Shown here piece by piece: positions 62,570 to 64,000 of a stretch of DNA of 64,000 nt (position 1 is its first letter; every line of letters begins with the position of its first letter). The notes under the pieces are model-generated. The model was not told the DNA's origin. It searched no databases and saw only the letters and a list, made by a program, of their open reading frames with translations. Location: positions 6,598,204-6,662,203 of the forward strand of contig OX393562.1 in assembly GCA_947652115.1 (NCBI GenBank). Direction: 5' to 3'. Both the position numbers and the translations under genes were made by a program. The stretch comes from Blastomussa wellsi (lineage: Eukaryota > Cnidaria > Anthozoa > Scleractinia > Plerogyridae).

Positions 62570-62621
62570 ATGTTTTGCCGTGGAAAAGTATGTTTTGCCG
62601 TGGCAGATATGGGCCACCGTA
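62570..62621 (-). repeat. Right terminal inverted repeat, outer part
   Basis: Two GTATG-type units plus the terminal 20 bp ending GGGCCACCGTA, the exact inverse of the left end at 59463 onward. Confidence 0.9.
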
Positions 62622-64000
62622 GAAATGACAATGTGGTTGAAGTTCCCGGCGATCGTGTTGGCACTCGCTCTAGGTTGCCGAGTAGACAACTTGATCAAGA
62701 AGGCGTTCTCCTCGAAAAACTTCGTCGGCTCAAGAACGAAAGATCAGGCTATCTTTCTACGCTTACTTCAAGGAGGAATGAAATCGATGCGCTGTTGCTA
62801 CACTCGGAAAACGTTCAACATGTGAAGAATAAATTGCCAGGCTTCCTGGCGGCATTTGGAGCATTTCGGGACGCTAATGAAACGTATTTGTCTAAGCTTC
62901 AGGATGAAGCTGCTGTACTTAAATGCCAAAAACAATTCGATTCCGTTTCCTTGCAAACGGATGACTTTTTCCGAAAAGTTGAACGTTGGATTCAAAACTC
63001 GGAAGAAATTCTCAGATTAAACTCACAAATCAGCCCAAGGGACTCCATTAGTCAGGTTGGCTCACGTGTAACCTCGAAGTCCTCAACAAGAGAATCTCGT
63101 CGTTCGAGTCGTAGTGGTTCGCATAAAAGTGGTAGTAGTTCGTTGTCAATTGCAAGAGCAAAGGAAGCTGCACGCATCGCAGAACTCAAAGCAGAAGCTG
63201 CTGCTTTTAAGAAGCGTCAATCATTGGAGGAGCAAAAGTTTCGCCTGCAACAAGAGCAAGACCGCTTAACACTGGAAACCGAAATTGCAAAGTCTGAAGC
63301 CAAGGAAAAAGTTTTAGCTTCAGTTATGGAAGCCACTCCGCGTTCGTTTGTACCGATTCCTTCAAGTTCGGAACCCGGGAAAAGTGAGAAAACGATTCCA
63401 TCGTCAGATGTCAAGTCCAAAACTGGGCAGCTCGGAGAAAATGGTCCATTGCCATCCGTCGTGGCCACCTCTGAAGTGTCTGAATTGAACCTTCATCCAT
63501 TAGCAGCTGGCAAGAAAGAAGGCGTGGCTGAGTCTGAATACTCCGAGGCGTCATCATTACCTAGCGAGGAGGCTTTCCGTGAGGTTCTGGAGCTACATCA
63601 ACATCAAAATGAACTACAGCTGCAGCAGAACAAGATCATTGAGATGCTTGCGACACAGCAGAAGAAAAGTAATCTTTCCCAGCAACGGGTTCCAATATTC
63701 AATGGTGATCCAATGGAGTATGGTGCCTTCGTCAGAGCCTTCGAAAATATTATCGAGTCGAAAACGTCGAGCAGTAGCGAGAGGCTATACTACCTCGAGC
63801 AGTTTACCAGTGGTGATGTCAGAGAACTTGTTCGATCATGTCATTACCTTCCACCTGATAAGGGCTTTCAGGAAGCCAAACGGCTTATCAAAAGGAAATT
63901 TGGCGATGATTACCGCGTCGTAACTGCCTACGAGAACAAAGCTTTAGACTGGCCAGAAGTGAAAGCTGAAGACAGCGCTGCTTTGGACAGATTCTCCATT
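62609..64000 (+). CDS. BEL/Pao gag (DUF1759-type), 5' end displaced, runs off window
   Basis: An open frame of 464 codons continues to the window end. It has a charged N-terminus, a coiled-coil region rich in Ala, Glu and Gln (about 190-245), then the gag signature VPIFNGDPMEYGAFVRAF with SSSERLYYLEQF and HYLPPDKGF, typical of BEL/Pao gag. The ATG at 62609 belongs to the transposon terminus. The target duplication shows that the original start is ATG 59450, four codons before the insertion point and in the same frame. The first codons are therefore split from the rest by 3.2 kb. An in-frame TAG at 62558 limits any earlier start on this side. BEL/Pao gag packages the element RNA; protease and pol would lie downstream. 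Confidence 0.8.
   Translation, partial: MGHRRNDNVVEVPGDRVGTRSRLPSRQLDQEGVLLEKLRRLKNERSGYLSTLTSRRNEIDALLLHSENVQHVKNKLPGFLAAFGAFRDANETYLSKLQDEAAVLKCQKQFDSVSLQTDDFFRKVERWIQNSEEILRLNSQISPRDSISQVGSRVTSKSSTRESRRSSRSGSHKSGSSSLSIARAKEAARIAELKAEAAAFKKRQSLEEQKFRLQQEQDRLTLETEIAKSEAKEKVLASVMEATPRSFVPIPSSSEPGKSEKTIPSSDVKSKTGQLGENGPLPSVVATSEVSELNLHPLAAGKKEGVAESEYSEASSLPSEEAFREVLELHQHQNELQLQQNKIIEMLATQQKKSNLSQQRVPIFNGDPMEYGAFVRAFENIIESKTSSSSERLYYLEQFTSGDVRELVRSCHYLPPDKGFQEAKRLIKRKFGDDYRVVTAYENKALDWPEVKAEDSAALDRFSI

Larger units (their letters stand above)
59463..62621 (-). mobile_element. DNA transposon with tandem-repeat ends (IS3EU-like, tentative)
   Basis: The element is 3159 bp, with ends TACGGTGGCCCATATCTG and its exact inverse, and a 6-bp target duplication GAAATG (59457-59462 and 62622-62627). 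Inside each end is an array of 20-bp units, CCACGGCAAAACATACTTTT on the left and its inverse on the right. One transposase gene lies between them. The 6-bp duplication, TAC ends and IS3/retroviral-type DDE core fit what I recall of the IS3EU group, but the name needs a database check. It has inserted just after the gag start of a BEL/Pao element. Confidence 0.88.

Overview
The window is animal nuclear DNA: A+T-rich, with intron-rich genes, canonical GT-AG splice sites and very many transposable elements. The gene content, and repeat types that I recall as common in corals and sea anemones, suggest an anthozoan cnidarian, probably a stony coral. That assignment is an inference.

Two host genes lie head to head. 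On the minus strand (3887-32310) is a 13-exon Kelch gene. I rebuilt it from splice sites and reading phase to 402 codons; it matches KLHDC2, the CRL2 substrate receptor for C-terminal degrons, including a BC box and a Cul2-box-like LPxN at its C-terminus. On the plus strand (32619-55376) is a 27-exon kinesin-5 (KIF11/Eg5) gene of 1114 codons, complete from start to stop, with P-loop, switch motifs, coiled coil and BimC box. Only 308 bp separate the two start codons, so they probably share a bidirectional promoter.

The introns and flanks are filled with mobile DNA. KLHDC2 introns hold a complete Ty3/gypsy element with identical LTRs (6914-11587), a 5'-truncated LINE (18368-19888), Penelope-like insertions nested in a CAGGGC-ended MITE (23270-24932), SINEs, MITEs and a DIRS-like gag fragment (27496-27951). 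KIF11 introns hold SINEs, each interrupted by a MITE with a 9-bp target duplication, a TTAA-bounded MITE, a second LINE fragment inside a long inverted repeat (50807-52661), and more.

The most unusual structure is at 59008-64000. A BEL/Pao retroelement (probable 5' LTR at 59008-59417, gag running off the window) is cut four codons after its start by a 3159-bp DNA transposon (59463-62621). This transposon has a 6-bp target duplication (GAAATG), TAC...GTA ends, and ends built from tandem 20-bp repeats in inverted orientation. It carries a DDE transposase of the eukaryotic IS3-like integrase type, broken by one in-frame TGA. Its right array is itself interrupted by about 500 bp of LTR-like sequence, giving three levels of nesting.

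Sequence not listed below (for example 1-3886, 13140-15780, 28120-29028 and 57000-58168) is A+T-rich intron or intergenic DNA in which I could not support a gene.
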